Translations under genes and position numbers: made by a program
Assembly: GCA_019916065.1 (NCBI GenBank)
Contig: CM034240.1
Location: forward strand, 18,089,894 to 18,153,893
DNA: 64,000 nucleotides
Direction of reading: 5' to 3'
From: Vitellaria paradoxa
Lineage: Eukaryota; Streptophyta; Magnoliopsida; Ericales; Sapotaceae
Shown: positions 47,660 through 61,647 of the stretch, piece by piece
Layout of the letters: each line of letters opens with the position of its first letter
How positions within the stretch are numbered: the first letter of the stretch is position 1
Notes under the pieces: generated by a model
What the model was told of the DNA's origin: nothing
Databases searched by the model: none
The model's input: the letters and a program-made list of their open reading frames with translations, nothing else

Positions 47660-48210
47660 ATGATCTCGGGTTGTGTTCGGCGACCATTAGCTACTAGCTC
47701 AACCGGCAGCTAATAGTTTTTTTAATTTTTTTAAATATTTAAATTTATTCTTTTACATTCTAATTTTTTTTAAAATTTAAAGGACAAAAATATCAAATTA
47801 ATAAAAAATTAAAAAGCTAATTACTAAAAAGGTAGGTGGTATTTGATTTACATTTCTATTTTTTGTTTTATGTGTTTTATACTTTGAAAATCCAAAAAAT
47901 AAGGAAAACAAAAAACGTATTTTGTTTGATATTTTTTGTTTTACATGTTTTGAGATTTTCTTTATTTTGAGTTAAAAACGTTGAAAACGATTTTTTGTCG
48001 TTTTACATTTTATGTGTAAATTCATTTTCTATTTTCTAAAACAGATTTTGAATATACAAGTGACTAAATGATTTTTGACTTGTTTTTATTTGTTTTCAAA
48101 AATACAAAATGAAAAATGGGCTCAAAACAGGTATAACAAACAGTACATTAGCTTTTTTACCTTCCTAAACACCAAAAAAAAAAAAAAAGATGAATTTTTA
48201 GTAGTCAACT
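47660..48210. mobile_element. MITE nested in a MITE
   Basis: The outer element (from about 47660, TTAGCTACTAGCTC to TTAGCTTTTTTACCTTCC near 48165) is related to the 1364 repeat. It is opened at about 47830 by a TTTGATTTACATTTCT-type copy of the 5113 family that ends near 48140. It is followed by (AAT)n at about 48222-48252. Confidence 0.5.
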
Positions 48211-48222
48211 AATAATCAACTA

Positions 48223-48252
<30 letters not shown>

Positions 48253-48253
<1 letters not shown>

Positions 48254-50251
48254 TAACTTATTTTTCTTTCCAAAGTCAATCCATTCGAATGAGAAAAAAA
48301 AAAGATTTGACCTCGAGAGATTCATTCCCTAGGCCAAATTCCTAGAGAGTGAATCTCTTTTAATTTATGCCACATATACCAACTCCTCAATATATACAGT
48401 GATAAATTACGGACTCACGTAACGGTAAGAAGAATCCTTTCGAATGAGAATTTGGCAGAGAGCTCAGAAAATTAGGAATTATAACCTCTCGTTCAAACAT
48501 AAGCTTTTACGTTCGACTGCTGTTATCCTAAGGGGAACAATATGGTCAATTAATAAAATGCGTGCTCAAACGTAACCGAATTCCAATTTTATGACGAGTT
48601 TGATTCCTATTCCAACAAGGATTGCTATGTTGTTATAAATACATCATATTCAGACTTGCAGAGGAACTTATTTTCCTCTCTTCTTCTCTAGTTTTTGATT
48701 ATGTCTTGTAACTAAAAATCCTACGACTTATGCTAGGGTGAAAACCTTGCTGAATTTATGTAAGTTTTAATTATTTAATTATGCTTGTCATGTTCTATGT
48801 CTTCTTTATTGTTCAGGTGGCGATTTTCAATATTTTTTACAGGATTTATTTTTTTTATAATTTTTTATTTTAGTCATATGGTATGTTTGTCACAGTGAAT
48901 GCTTAGAATTATTTTTTATTCATTATGTATAGAGTACTATTCTTTGACAGGATTAACCCTTACATTCTTAAATCTTCGAACTTATTTTTTTTATTTTAAA
49001 AATATTAAAATTGATTTTGAATTAAAAAAATCTTCCAATTGATTTCTGGCATGCATTTGCAGCTTAATCAAGTGAGTTAAAATTAAGTATTGAGAATTGA
49101 AATTACATAATGAACCCGTGGTCAAAATTTGAAACTTAGGTCCTATTTGGTTGGCTAAAAAACTATTAAAAATTACAAAAATCTATAAATATTTGCCTAT
49201 TTTTACTAAATTTTTGTCATTTTCATTTTGTGTGCATTTATTTTCAAACTTTAAATTTTACAAACTTCTGCCAAAATGTTACCCAATTTTTCTAGCTTTT
49301 GTACTAGTTTTTGAGCAAAATCGTTGGAACAATTTGCTTTTCACCGTTCAAACAAATTATTTTAATGAATTTTAGTTAGTCTTTCAAACATAAAAAAATG
49401 ATTGATACAACCCACTTTTTTCAATTTTTTGTCATTTTTTATCATTCAAAAGGCCTCTTAAGTGTTATTTATATATATTGTTTTCAAATTCTAAATTTAG
49501 TTATTTTTCAAATTAAACTCTTTTTCAATTTTTTTGGTCTTGTGTTTTTTTTTTTTTTTAAGCTTTTCAAAACACCTTTGGTTTCCCCTTTATTCCGTGC
49601 TGATCAAGTCTACTCTTACCGAATTTATTAATTACGAAAACCTGCACTTGTAAAATGCTACATTTCTTTTATCTATTACTGCATAAAATAATTTCTATTA
49701 TTTTAATACAATTTAATTTCCAATACATTGATTTGAAATTCGTAAATACTCAAACCCACCGCTTGAGTGAATGTTTGGTTTACCAACAAACACAAAAAAT
49801 TTTTAATTTTTACTAATTTTTTTAATTAAATTTCGCCTCACTTTTACACAAATTTTTTATTGTCTTTTTTTCTATCCAAACACCACAAAAAGAATCAGAA
49901 CATGTTCAAAACATGTTAAGATTCCCGGTCTGACCTTTAAACAGACAGTAGTTTGTGGGATGATGATGGTGGTTGACTACATTTACAGACATCCTTCAGT
50001 TCTGAAGGGAAGCCTTTTGCTGGATGATGGAAAAATACACGACATTGATCTGCCCACCGACATGGCATTGGAAGACACTGTTCTGCCCACCAACATGGCA
50101 ATGCATTTTTTTTATGTGGCATAGAACATTCAAAGTGCCATACTGGCAATGCATACTTTCAAACACATGATTACCTTTTTTTTGTGTTTTTTATTTGATT
50201 TTTTATTCTTATGCCTAACTTTCAAATTCTTTGGAAACTTGTTATTTATAT
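48253..50251. other. intergenic region, unclassified
   Basis: No gene was recognised. 48300-48760 holds TTATAAATACATCA and a CT-rich leader-like end and could be a solo LTR, but no ends could be paired. 49940-50155 is less AT-rich, with two copies of CTGCCCACC-ACATGGCA. Confidence 0.35.
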
Positions 50252-53200
50252 TTTAGTCACACGCACTGATGCCAATGTTTAGAAATTAAGTTTTTGATTA
50301 GTTTACTTTTCAAAGATTACTATTGACTGTTTTCCATGGAAAGTTTTTTTTACTAAGATAAATTGCATGATTCCTTCACCCTCCATTTTTGACCCAGATT
50401 TACTTTTACTCAGCGCATTGGCGCCAGAAGTTTCAACTACTGATATTATGACTTTGAAAAAATATGTGAAACTTAGTACCAATAGATTATACAACCAAAA
50501 TACAGAAAATTAAATGACATTTGGTTTACTTTTCTGTTTTCTTTTCTCTTTTTTATGTATTTTATGTCTTAAAAATCCTAAAACAAGGAAATAAAAAATG
50601 GTATATTTTCTTTGTTTTGAATTGAAAACGTTCAAAATGACTTTTTGCCATTTTTTATTTCATGTGTGAACTCATTTTTGGCTTTCTAGAATAAATTTTT
50701 CAGATACAAGTGACCACATACATTTTACCTATTTTCTTTGTTTTCAAAAGTGCAAAATGGCAAATGCACTCAAAACCGAAAATACAAAACAAAAATATAA
50801 ATCAAAAAATAAAAAAATAAACCAAATGACCCCTAAAAGAACACAAGGATTAACGTGAAAAACTCAAACCGAAAAAATCACAAACTTTTTTTATTATATA
50901 AGTTAGGTTACAAAATTATAACCACAAAGTTACCCAATCGACACTCATTCGATCTCTTGTGTTAAAGCTTTGCTTGTATCCAAATAATGAACACTGACAA
51001 AAAACTAATGTTCAACCTTTGAAAATCGTGAATATAGATGTGTGAAGTATTGGCTAAGTGTAGAAGAGAAAACTTCTTGAAACAATGCAGATAACTTGAA
51101 TTCTCCTTCTCTATCACTTTAGGAGAAGGCTTCAAGATATAGAATAATTTTAGAAACCTCAGAAATTGTCAAAAATGGCTAGTTTCTAAAATAGTGTCAG
51201 TCACTTGCTAAGGTGAGAGAGCTAGCAAGCTCCCAACGAGCTTACAACCACCTTGAAATCCAATTTGTTTTAGATAGCGAAACCAGCGAATATTCCAACG
51301 AGATGATAACCACCTTAACATACATTCTAGAATAGCCAACGAGTCTGCTAGCGAGAAAACTCTATTCATTACATCAACACTATTTTATCCAGCGAGCTTC
51401 CTAATAACACATTCAGCGATGTACAGAAAAATTACCATATTGAAATTGTGCAAAAATATCCAAAAAGAAAAAAAAATCTCACTAGCAATCTCATTGGAAT
51501 TTTACAGGCAACATACCTGAACCCTGGTTACCTGATCCATATAACTTTTATACTAAAAACCTTCAAACTTATACCTTCGACACTTTAACCAAATATCTAA
51601 AAGTTATACAAGTTTGAAATTATTATTTTGTTCACTAATTTGTCAATTACAAAAATAAACCCAACAGACTTGAAAATTTTCATGCAATCTTGTTTTAGCT
51701 TTTTCTCTTTTTTTTTTTTTAATAAAATTAAAAACTGATAAAACTCAATGTTCAATTTTAAAAACTCTTGATCTTTTCCACACATAGCAACTGCTATTTT
51801 TTTTTAACAAACCCAGTTCCCAGTATATCATTAAATAAAACTTAGCCCTCATAAAACTCTTCTATATCTATCTCTCTCATTAAATAGAAAGCCAATTTTC
51901 ATAAAACTTTTATAACCTTATCTCTCTATATTTCTCCTGCACTATTTTTCTTTTGCTTTTCCTCTATGTTTAATTTTTTTTTTTTGTAATTGAAATTAGC
52001 AAGAAACTAGCTTTAGTTATGGAAAGACTGAAAGGATTAATAGGGTATTTTCAAGTTATCCAAAATTAGATTTATGTTATCAACCATGTTTATGTTTTTG
52101 ATCTTTAAAGCACACTCATTTGGGGATAATTTTCTAATCACTTTTGATTACTACATTTTTTTTAATTAGTGTAACATTATTTAATTTAACATTGTATAAT
52201 TTTTTTTTTTAGAAATAATTCCTCCTAGTATAATTAAAGATTGACTATAATGTGTACTTGACTCTTAAGTACTATCCTTTTAACTTAGTTTACTTTTTTA
52301 TATCTATTTTTATCTTAATTATTGTTATTATAGAAAATTAAATTATTTGTGAATTTAGTCACATGCAGTGATGCCATTGTTTAGAAATTAAGTTTCTGAT
52401 TAGTTTACTTTTCAAAGATTACCATTGAATGTCCATGGAAAGTTTTTTTTCTTTTTTTTTTTTATTGCAAAGGTAAAATTACAAGATTCCTTCACCCTCC
52501 ATTTTTTACCCCAATTTACTTTTACTTAGCGCATTGGCGCCAGAAGTTTCAACTCCTGATATTATGACTTTGAAAAAATGTGAAACTTAGTACCAATAGA
52601 TTATACAACCAAAATACAGAAAATTAAATGGCATTTGATTTACTTTTCTGTTTTCTTTTCTCTTTTTTATGTATTTTATGTCTTAAAATCCTAAAATAAG
52701 GAAATAAAAAATGGTATATTTTCTTTGTTTTGAATTGAAAACGTTCAAAACGACTTTTTACCATTTTTCATTTTACGTGTAAACTCATTTTTGGCTTTCT
52801 AGAACAAATCTTTAAAATACAAATGACCACATACGTTTTACCTATTTTCTTTGTTTTCAAAAGTGCAAAATGATAAATGCGCTCAAAACAGAAAATACAA
52901 AACAAAAATAGAAATCAAAAAATAAAAAAATAAACCAAATGACCCCTAAAAGAACACAAGGATTAACGTGAAAAACTCAAACCGAAAAATCACAAATTTT
53001 TTTCATTATATAAGTCAGGTTACAAAATTATAACCACAAAGTTACCCAGTCGACACCCCTTCGATCTCTTGTGTTAAAGCTTTGTTTGTATCCAGACAAT
53101 GAACACTAACTAAAAACTAATGTTCAACCTTTGAAGATCGTGAATATAAATGTGTGAAGTATTGGCTAAGTGTAGAAGAGAGAACTTCTTGAAACAATGT

Positions 53201-56200
53201 AGATAACTTCAATTCTCGTTCTCTATCACTTAGGAGAAGGCTTCAAAATATAGAATAGCTTAGAAACCTCAGAAACTGCCAAAAACGGCTAGTTTCTAAA
53301 ATAGTGTCAGACACTTGCTAAGGCCAGAGAGCTAGCAAGCTCCTAGCGAGCTTACAACCACCTTAAAATCCAATTTGTTTTAGCTAGCGAAACCAGCGAA
53401 GATTCCAACGAGATGATAACCACCTTAACATACATTCTGGAATAGCCAATGAGTTTGCCAGCGAGAAAACTCTATTCATTACATCAGCATTATTTTATCT
53501 AGCGAGCTTCCTAGTAAGACATTCAACGATGTATAGAAAAATTATTACATTGAAATTGTGCAAAAATATCCAAAAAGAAAACAAAATCTCATTAGCAATC
53601 TCGTTGGAATTTTATAGGCAACATTCCTGAACCCCGATTACCTAATCCATATAACTTTTATACTAAAAACCTTCAAACTTATACCTTCGACATCTTAATC
53701 AAACAGCTAAAAGTTATACAAGTTTGAAATTATTGTTTTGTTCACTAATTTGTCAATTACAAAAATAAACCCAATAAATTTGAAAATTTTTATGCAATTT
53801 TGTTTTAGCTTTTTCTTTTTTTTTTAATAAAATTAAAAACTGATAAAACTCAATGTTCAATTTCAACAACTCTTGATCTTTTCCACATATAGCAACTGCT
53901 ATTTTTTTTTTAACAAACCCACTTCCCAGTAAATAATTAAATAAAACTTAGCCCTCATAAAACTCTTCTATATCTATCTCTCTTATTAAATAGAAAGCCA
54001 ATTCTCATAAAACTCTTATAACTTTATCTCTCTATATTTCTCCTGCACTATTTTTCCTCTGCTTTTCCTCTATGTTTAATTTTTTTTTTTAATTAAAATT
54101 AGAAAGAAACTAGCTTCAGTTATGGAAAGACTGAAAGGATTAATAGGGTATTTTCAAGTTATCCAAAATTAGATTTATGTTATCAACCATGTTTGTGTTT
54201 TTGATCTTTGAAGCACACTCGTTTGTGAATAATTTTCTAATCGCTTTTGATTACTACATTTTTTTAATTAATGTAACATTATTTAATTTAACATTGTATA
54301 ATTGTTTTTTTAGAAATAATTCCTCCTAGTATAATTAAAGATTGACTATAATGTGTACTAGACTTTTAGGTTCTATCATTTTAACTTAGTTTACTTTTTT
54401 ATATCTATTTTTATTTTAATTATTGTTATTATAGAAAATTAAATTATTTGTGAATTTAGTCACCTGCAGTGATGCCATTGTTTAGAAATTAAGTTTCTGA
54501 TTAGTTTACTTTTCAAAGATTACTATTGACTGTTTTCCATGGAAAGTTTTTTTTTTTTTTTTTTTTGCTAAGGTAAATTGCATGATTCCTTCACCCTCCA
54601 TTTTTTACCCCAATTTACTTTTACTTAGCGCATTGGCGCCAGAAGTTTCAACTCCTGATATTATAACTTTGAAAAAATATGTGAAACTTAGTACCAATAG
54701 ATTATACAACCAAAATACAAAAAATTAAATGACATTTGATTTACTTTTCTATTTTCTATTTTCTGTTTTCATTTTTCTTTTTTATGTATTTTATGTCTTA
54801 AAAATCCTAAAACAAGGAAATAAAAAATGGTATATTTTCTTTGTTTTGGATTGAAAACTTTCAAAACGAATTTTTGTCATTTTTCATTTTATGTGTAAAC
54901 TCATTTTGGCTTTCTAGAACAAATCTTTAAAATACAAGTGACCACATACGTTTTACCTATTTTCTTTGTTTTCAAAAGTGCAAAATGACAAATGCGCTCA
55001 AAACAGAAAATATAAAACAAAAATAGAAATCCAAAAATAAAAAAATAAACCAAATGACCCCTAAAAGAACACAAGGATTAACGTGAAAAACTCAAACCGA
55101 AAAAATCACAAACGTTTTTCATTATATAAGTTAGGTTACAAAATTATAACCACAAAGTTACCTAATCGACACCCCTTCGATCTCTTATGTTAAAGCTTTG
55201 TTTGTATCCAAACAATGAACACTAACTAAAAACTAATGTTCAACCTTTGAAGATTGTGAATATAGATGTGTGAAGTATTGGCTAAGTGTAGAAGAGATAA
55301 CTTCTTGAAACAATGTAGATAACTTGAATTCTCATTCTCTATCACTTTAGAAGAAGGCTTCAAAATATAGAATAGCTTTAGAAACCTCAAAAACTGCCAA
55401 AAACGGCTAGTTTCTAAAATAGTGTCAGACACTTACTAAGGTGAGAGAGCTAGCAAGCTCCCAGCGAGCTTACAACCACCTTGAAATCCAATTTGTTTTA
55501 GCTAGCGAAACCAACGAAGATTCCAACGAGATGATAACCATCTTAACATACATTCTGGAATAGCCAATGAGTTTGCCAGCGAGAAAACTCTATTCATTAC
55601 ATCAGCACTATTTTATCCAGCGAGCTTCCTAGTAAGACATTCAGCGATGTATAGAAAAATTACTACATTGAAATTCTGCAAAAATATCCAAAAAGAAAAA
55701 AAAAATCTCATTAGCAATCTCGTTGGAAGTTTACAAGCAACATTCCTGAACCCCGGTTACCTGATCCATATAACTTTTATACTAAAAACCTTCAAACTTA
55801 TACCTTCGACACCTTAACCAAATAGCTAAAAGTTATACAAGTTTGAAATTATTGTTTTGTTCACTAATTTGTCAATTATAAAAATAAACCCAACAGACTT
55901 GTTTTAGCTTTTTCTATATCTATCTCTCTCATTAAATAGAAAGCCAATTCTCATAAAACTCTTATAACCTTATCTCTCTATATTTCTCCTGCACTATTTT
56001 TCCTCTACTTTTCCCCTATGTTTGAACTTCTTTTTTTTTTTTTTTGTAATTAAAATTAGCAAGAAACTAGCTTCAGTTATGGAAAGACTGAAAGGATTAA
56101 TAGGGTATTTTCAAGTTATCCAAATTTAGATTTATGTTATCAACCATGTTTATGTTTTTGATCTTTGAAGCACACTCGTTTGTGGATAATTTTCTAATCG

Positions 56201-56413
56201 CTTTTGATTACTACATTTTTTTTAATTAGTGTAAGATTATTTAATTTAACATTGTACAATTTTTTTTTTCAGAAATAATTCTTCCTAGTATAATTAAAGA
56301 TTGACTATAATGTGTACTTGACTCTTAGGTTCTATCATTTTAACTTAGTTTACTTTTTTATATATGTTTTTATCTTAATTAGTGTTATTATAGAAAATTA
56401 AATTATTTGTGAA
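50252..56413 (+). repeat. tandem triplication of a 2.1-kb unit
   Basis: The units are 50252-52353, 52354-54454 and 54455-56413, each starting TTTAGTCAC. All three contain GCGCATTGGCGCCAGAAG, one copy of the TTTGGTTTACTTTTCT MITE (about 50512-50838, 52625-52948, 54727-55059), GATTAACGTGAAAAACTC, TAGCAAGCTC and a CT-rich TATCTCTCT stretch. Unit 3 lacks about 150 bp near 55910. Units 2 and 3 share changes against unit 1 (GCAGTGATGCCATTG against GCACTGATGCCAATG). No unit carries a readable protein. Confidence 0.88.
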
Positions 56414-56502
56414 TTTAGTTATTGCTTAATTGTTTGTGAAATTATATTTTATTACAACTATATTTGTGAATCTAATACGACTATATTATCATATTTGAAA
56501 GA

Positions 56503-59085
56503 ATGTCTAATAGAAAATATGAAAGTGGGTTTAAAAAATTGAAGAAAAAGAGATGAATTGAAAAGTGGTTGATTAAATCTCAATGTGGAGCTTTTGATAA
56601 ATTTATTACTAGCTGTAAAAAAAAAAAAAAAATATCACTTCATCTCTAATGGAACAAGAAATGAAAGAACAATCATCAATTGCTAATGAATTAAAAAATA
56701 ACATTAAAATAATAAGAGAAAATATTACATATATATATATATATATATTCATATTACTTTTGATGATAAACATAAAGAAAAGTCAATTGAATTTGAGCTA
56801 AGGGTAGTCTCAAAAATAAGGGATTTAAGCCGTATTAGTTTTGATTAGTCAAAGAAAATATAGAATATAATGATACTTCTAATTCAATTCGAATAACTAT
56901 TTATGATCCAGGACAATGAAAAAAAATATTGATAACAAGTTTAGAAATCTATTAGTTGAAAATGGTTTTATTACATATGATACATTAGATTTTCTTAAAG
57001 ATCAAAATAATAAATATTTTTCTATATCATTTTATATATAAAATTTATCAAATGGAGAAAAACACAAAAGAAAATGGTTAAAAGATGTAGATAGAGTCTA
57101 CTATTTTTCTTGTAAGTTGTTTGACTCAATATCTAACTAGTGCAAGTCAATTAGTTGATGAATGAATTAATGATTAGAAAAATCTTGATTCCAACCTTAA
57201 AACAAATGAAACAAACCATGAACATATATCTAACATGTGCAATCGGATTGATTTAGAAACAATATTACAAAAAAATAAAATCATAGATAAAAACATTCAA
57301 GAACAAATTAACAGAGAAAAAATACTAAAAACGTTTTGATAAAAATTATTGTAAAAAATATCTTACAAAAAATAATCTTGCATTTCAAGGGACAAACAAA
57401 AAATATATATGAAAATAATAATGGTAACTTTTTGAGTTTGGTTGATATAATAATAGAATTTTGATCCAACCATGCAAGAACATGTTAGAGGTATTCAACA
57501 AGGTGAACTTAAACATCATTATCTTAGTCATAAAATATAAAAATGAAATGATGGAATCATTATCACATGGAATTAAATTATATGCTCTTAATAATTAAAA
57601 AAATTAAAGAAGCAAAATATTTTTCGGTTATCTTTAATTGTACCGTCGACATAAATCTTCAAGAACAAATGACTTTTATCTCACTTTAACAAGTTCAATA
57701 AAGATTGAAGAATATATTTTAGAGTTTTTAAAAGTAGATGATGCCACTGAAAAATGGTATTTTGATGAATTTGTAAATATTTTGTGAAAAATATGAACTT
57801 GATCTTAATAATGTAAGGAAACAATGTTATGATAATGGATCCAATAAAAAAGTAAAACACCATGGTATATAAAAAAAATTATTAGACATAAATTCTAGAG
57901 CATTTTACACGCTATGTGGTTGTCATAATCCAAATTTAATAACATGTGATATGACTAATTTATGTCCTACAGATATTTCTTTTTTTTTTTTTGAGTTGCA
58001 AAACGCATATGTTCATTGTTTACTTTTTCTACTAAATGATGGAAAATTTTACAAGATAACGTATGCAAATTGTCGTTTAAATCTCTATCTAAACTTGGTG
58101 GGAAAGTCGACTTGAAAGTGTTAAAGTAATAAAATATTAAAGTCTAAAAATAAGAGATGCACTAATTCAATTAGGAGAATCTACTGAAGATTCTAAGATA
58201 AAAGGTGAAACTATTAGTTTAGCAACCTATGAGATTAAGAATTTTGAATTCTTATTAAGTATGAATATTTAGTATGACATATTATTTATTGTTAATTTAG
58301 GTAATAAAACATTGCAATTTAAAAACATATATATTGATGGTGTTATAGATCAATTAAAAGGACTTATTGCATGTTTGAAAAATTATAGAGAAAATAGTTT
58401 TGTGTTTGCTATGAACTCAACTAAAGAAATTGCTAATGAGATAAATATAGAGCCCATATTTCGTGAAAAGACAAAAAAGTCATAGAAAAAAAAAACAACT
58501 TGATGAAAATGAAGGCGATAAAATAATACGTTCTACTGAAAAATGTTTTCGTATTGAATATTTTTTTATATATAATTGATAAATCTATTTATTCTATTAA
58601 AATTAGATTTGAACATTTTGTAACATATGAAAAAATGTTTGTTTTTTTTATTCAATTCAAGAAAGTTAAAAGGTTTAGAGGATAATGAATTAAGAAAATA
58701 TTGTCTTGATCTTGAAAGTTTTTAGTACATTGAACATTCAAATATTGACATTCACAATTTATTTTCAGAATTTGAAGTGTTTTAAAAAATTTTAAGAGTA
58801 GAAATTAATACTCCTATTGATTTTTAGATTATATAAAAAAATTAGATTTTTTTTTTCCAAATACATGTATTGCTTATAAAGTATTATTAACTATATCGGT
58901 AATTGTTGCATCTATTGAAATATGCTGAAAGAAATTTTTTGAAATTAAAATTGTTAAAATCTAATCTAAGGTTGACTATATTACAAGACAAATTAAATGG
59001 TTTAGTTCGATGAATATAGTATGCTAGAACACTATGGATACCAAAATTTAATAAGTAGTTTTGTAATTTAAAAAGTTAGAAAGAT
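56503..59085 (+). pseudogene. decayed hAT transposase (zf-MYM1/TTF-type)
   Basis: From ATG 56503 it reads MSNRKYESGFKKLKKKR, then KSQCGAFDKFI. Later fragments in changing frames are TIYDPGQ-KKIDNKFRNLL, RKWLKDVDRVYYFSCKLFD, TMQEHVRGIQQGELKHHYL, CYDNGSNKKVKHHG and YTLCGCHNPNL, then CLTYEIKNFEFLLS-like and AYKVLLTISVIVASIE. Near 58960 comes the LKLLKSNLRLTILQDKLNGL tail. This is the order of the plant hAT proteins with an N-terminal TTF zinc finger and C-terminal dimerisation domain, normally about 800 residues. Dozens of stops and frameshifts make it a clear pseudogene. Terminal inverted repeats were not found. It starts about 90 bp after the tandem triplication. Confidence 0.82.
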
Positions 59086-61330
59086 GAGATGAGACTTTTA
59101 CTAGAAATTTTATTTTGTTTTTTTTTTTTATTTAGTATGTCTCGTTAAGTATTATGCCTTAGACCCTAAATTTTATAAGTCCAAAAAATGTATAATAGAC
59201 TTCTCTGGTGTACTTATTACTAATACTGTTCCTTATCAAACTTTTCCCCAACTAATTACAAATTTTCATTATTTTCTACGACCATGCATATTCCCTTTGT
59301 CACTACTTTTATAATTTTTTATTTATTTTAATGTTATTTTAATCTAAAAATTGGTGTAAAAATGAAAATAGATACTCTATTATTATGTTATTTAATTAGA
59401 CAGCTAAATAAGTAAATATGAATTATGGTTGCATTCCATTTCATGTTAATTTTATTCTATTCCATTTCATTTATCTATACTAACATTGGCGTGCATTAAA
59501 AAAAAAATCAATGAATGGGAACAAAATCCCAATGACATTAGTCTACCTTAATTCCATGTTTGGAAGTATCATTTGTGTTCAAATTTCAATTTATTTATGA
59601 AATTATCAAGGAACAATTTTTTGTGTACGAATAGAATGAGACATTGATGTAGAATTAGGCAGTGTTTGGCATGCCAATTTTTACTAAAAAAATTATTTTT
59701 ATTAATTTTTTCAAAATTTTTTAATTTTTTAATAAACACAAAATTAACTTTCTCTAATTTTTATAAATTTTCTTAAACTTTTACTAACTTTATCTAATTT
59801 TCTCTAATTTTTAACACCTAATTAAGATGGCATATGTCAAAATCTTGTGCAAAATGGGTAAATTTTGATGTTGCTACACGGCCTTGATCTTATTGACTGA
59901 AAATTTATTTTAAAAAATATCTAAAAGCTATTTTCTAGTAAACACAACAAATATTATTTTATGTTTTGAAAAGGAAACTCTCTAAAAAAAAAAGATTTTT
60001 GGAGGGAAAATTTTATTTTAGTAAGTTAAAGATATAAAATTTGAACTCTTACACTCCATTTGAATTGACTGAAATTGAAAGAGTAAAGAGAAAAAAATGT
60101 AGGATAAAGATAACTCTTTTGTTTGTAAATTTTTATGAGGAGAGAAAAGAAAAGAAATTAAAAAAATGAAAAAAAATAAAATTCCAAATATTTGCATTTT
60201 CATTTGCTTAAAATTGGATGAAAATGGCTTAAAAAGAAAACATATTACATTACCCCTCAAATATTATATTAGGTTAGAATAATAAAATAAAAACATATCT
60301 TTTTTTATTTTTTTCTCAATATTATCTTTTATCTCACAAACTCCCAAATAACTTTTTTTTTTCCTTTCTTTCTTTGTAAACTCCAAAACAAAGTGTAATT
60401 ACACTGTGTTGTATACACTAATTACGCCTGCTATAAAAACCTAATTGTACTCAAAGAAAAAATTAATTTTCAAATTTGGATCATTAAAATAAAAATGACA
60501 GTTCAGAAAATGAAATGATAACATAAACACAATATATAATTCATTCTTGAAAATAAAAAAAATCATGTACATGTTTGAATTTAAAAACTGAATTAAAATT
60601 ATTATGTATAGAAGTTGGAACTTAAGTATAATATTAATTTAAAAATATAAAATTTGATTATATCATATATACTATATTTTTATAAAAAAAATTAATTACA
60701 AAAACTATAATCAATTCTATATTATAATTTTTTAACCAAAAGATTTGAGTTCAAGAGTGAAGGAAAAACGAGGATTATGAAATGTGAAGCGATTATTGTG
60801 TAAAATAAATAAAATAAAATAGTATGAAATATAAGGGTAAATTCATTCACCTATTTATATTAAAAAAATCAATTCTTATTCAATTTAATTAATTTAAATT
60901 TAATTTTAAATGATAGAAAATTTGCAAAATTTGAATCATTAAATAACATCAAATCTAATTTATAAACACTTTATTTTAAATTCAAACATAAAAAAATTAT
61001 TAAAATTTTACCGAAAGAAATTAGATTACACTCATTCCCCCTTTACAAGCACAGTTTAATTTATGATGGAGTTTATTTTTCACGCACATTTTTCAGTCTC
61101 GCTAAGGACTGGACTCACTTGTTATTTTTTATTCTGTTATTTTTTATTTTTATAAATCTTATTACTTTATTTTTATTTAAAAAAATATAAATTTAATTGG
61201 TAATAAATATATAATTAGTTACAACACATAAATTAAAGATAAAAAATAAATATAATAGTAATCATAAAAAGTTATATTTTTAGTCTTCATGTAAAAATAA
61301 ACGATTGAAATTTAAAAAGCAGAAAAATAG
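59086..61330. other. AT-rich intergenic region upstream of MOS4
   Basis: No gene was recognised. A MITE-like start GGCAGTGTTTGGCATGCC lies at about 59659 without a clear partner. The MOS4 promoter should lie at its right end, but no distinct TATA box can be chosen. Confidence 0.45.
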
Positions 61331-61401
61331 AAAGACCGAGAAATAAGGCAGCCCTGTGATGTCCAGGGCGGTTTCAGAAAGTGAAAGGGCTTGCGGCAGC
61401 A

Positions 61402-61647
61402 ATGGCGATGGCGAGCAATGGGGACATTCTGATGCTGGAAGCTCCTCCGCCTAGTGAGACCACTCGGCCGTCGTGGTCCACCGGTGCTGAAATCATCGAC
61501 GCTTTGCCGTACATTGACGACGACTACGGCGACCCCAAAGTGAAGGAAGAGGTGGACCGATTGGTCGAAGATGAGATGCGTCGGAGCTCCAAGAAACCCT
61601 CCGATTTTCTCAACGACCTCCCTCCTCTTCCCATGTTCAACTTCGAG
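61402..61647 (+). CDS. MOS4: MOS4 / SPF27 (BCAS2 family) exon 1
   Basis: The 82 codons start at ATG 61402 (context GCAGCAATGGCG). A second in-frame ATG lies two codons on. The reading has GDILMLEAPPPSE, then EIIDALPYIDDDYGDPKVKEE and VDRLVEDEMRRSSKKPSDFL, then NDLPPLPMFNFE. This is the N-terminal block of plant SPF27/MOS4, about 250 residues in full. In the known family it is a core subunit of the Prp19/NTC (MAC) spliceosome complex in the nucleus; Arabidopsis MOS4 is also needed for SNC1-type immunity. The exon is GC-rich (61.3-61.65 kb) in an AT-rich setting. The donor is taken as GTTCTC at 61648 after GAG, phase 0. Reading on meets TAG at 61684. The next exon (KEYERVRAG-type) is not in the window. 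Confidence 0.85.

Noticed and set aside
48600..48760. TTATAAATACATCA plus CT-rich end as a solo LTR
   Set aside because: No partner, no TG...CA ends and no target duplication could be shown.
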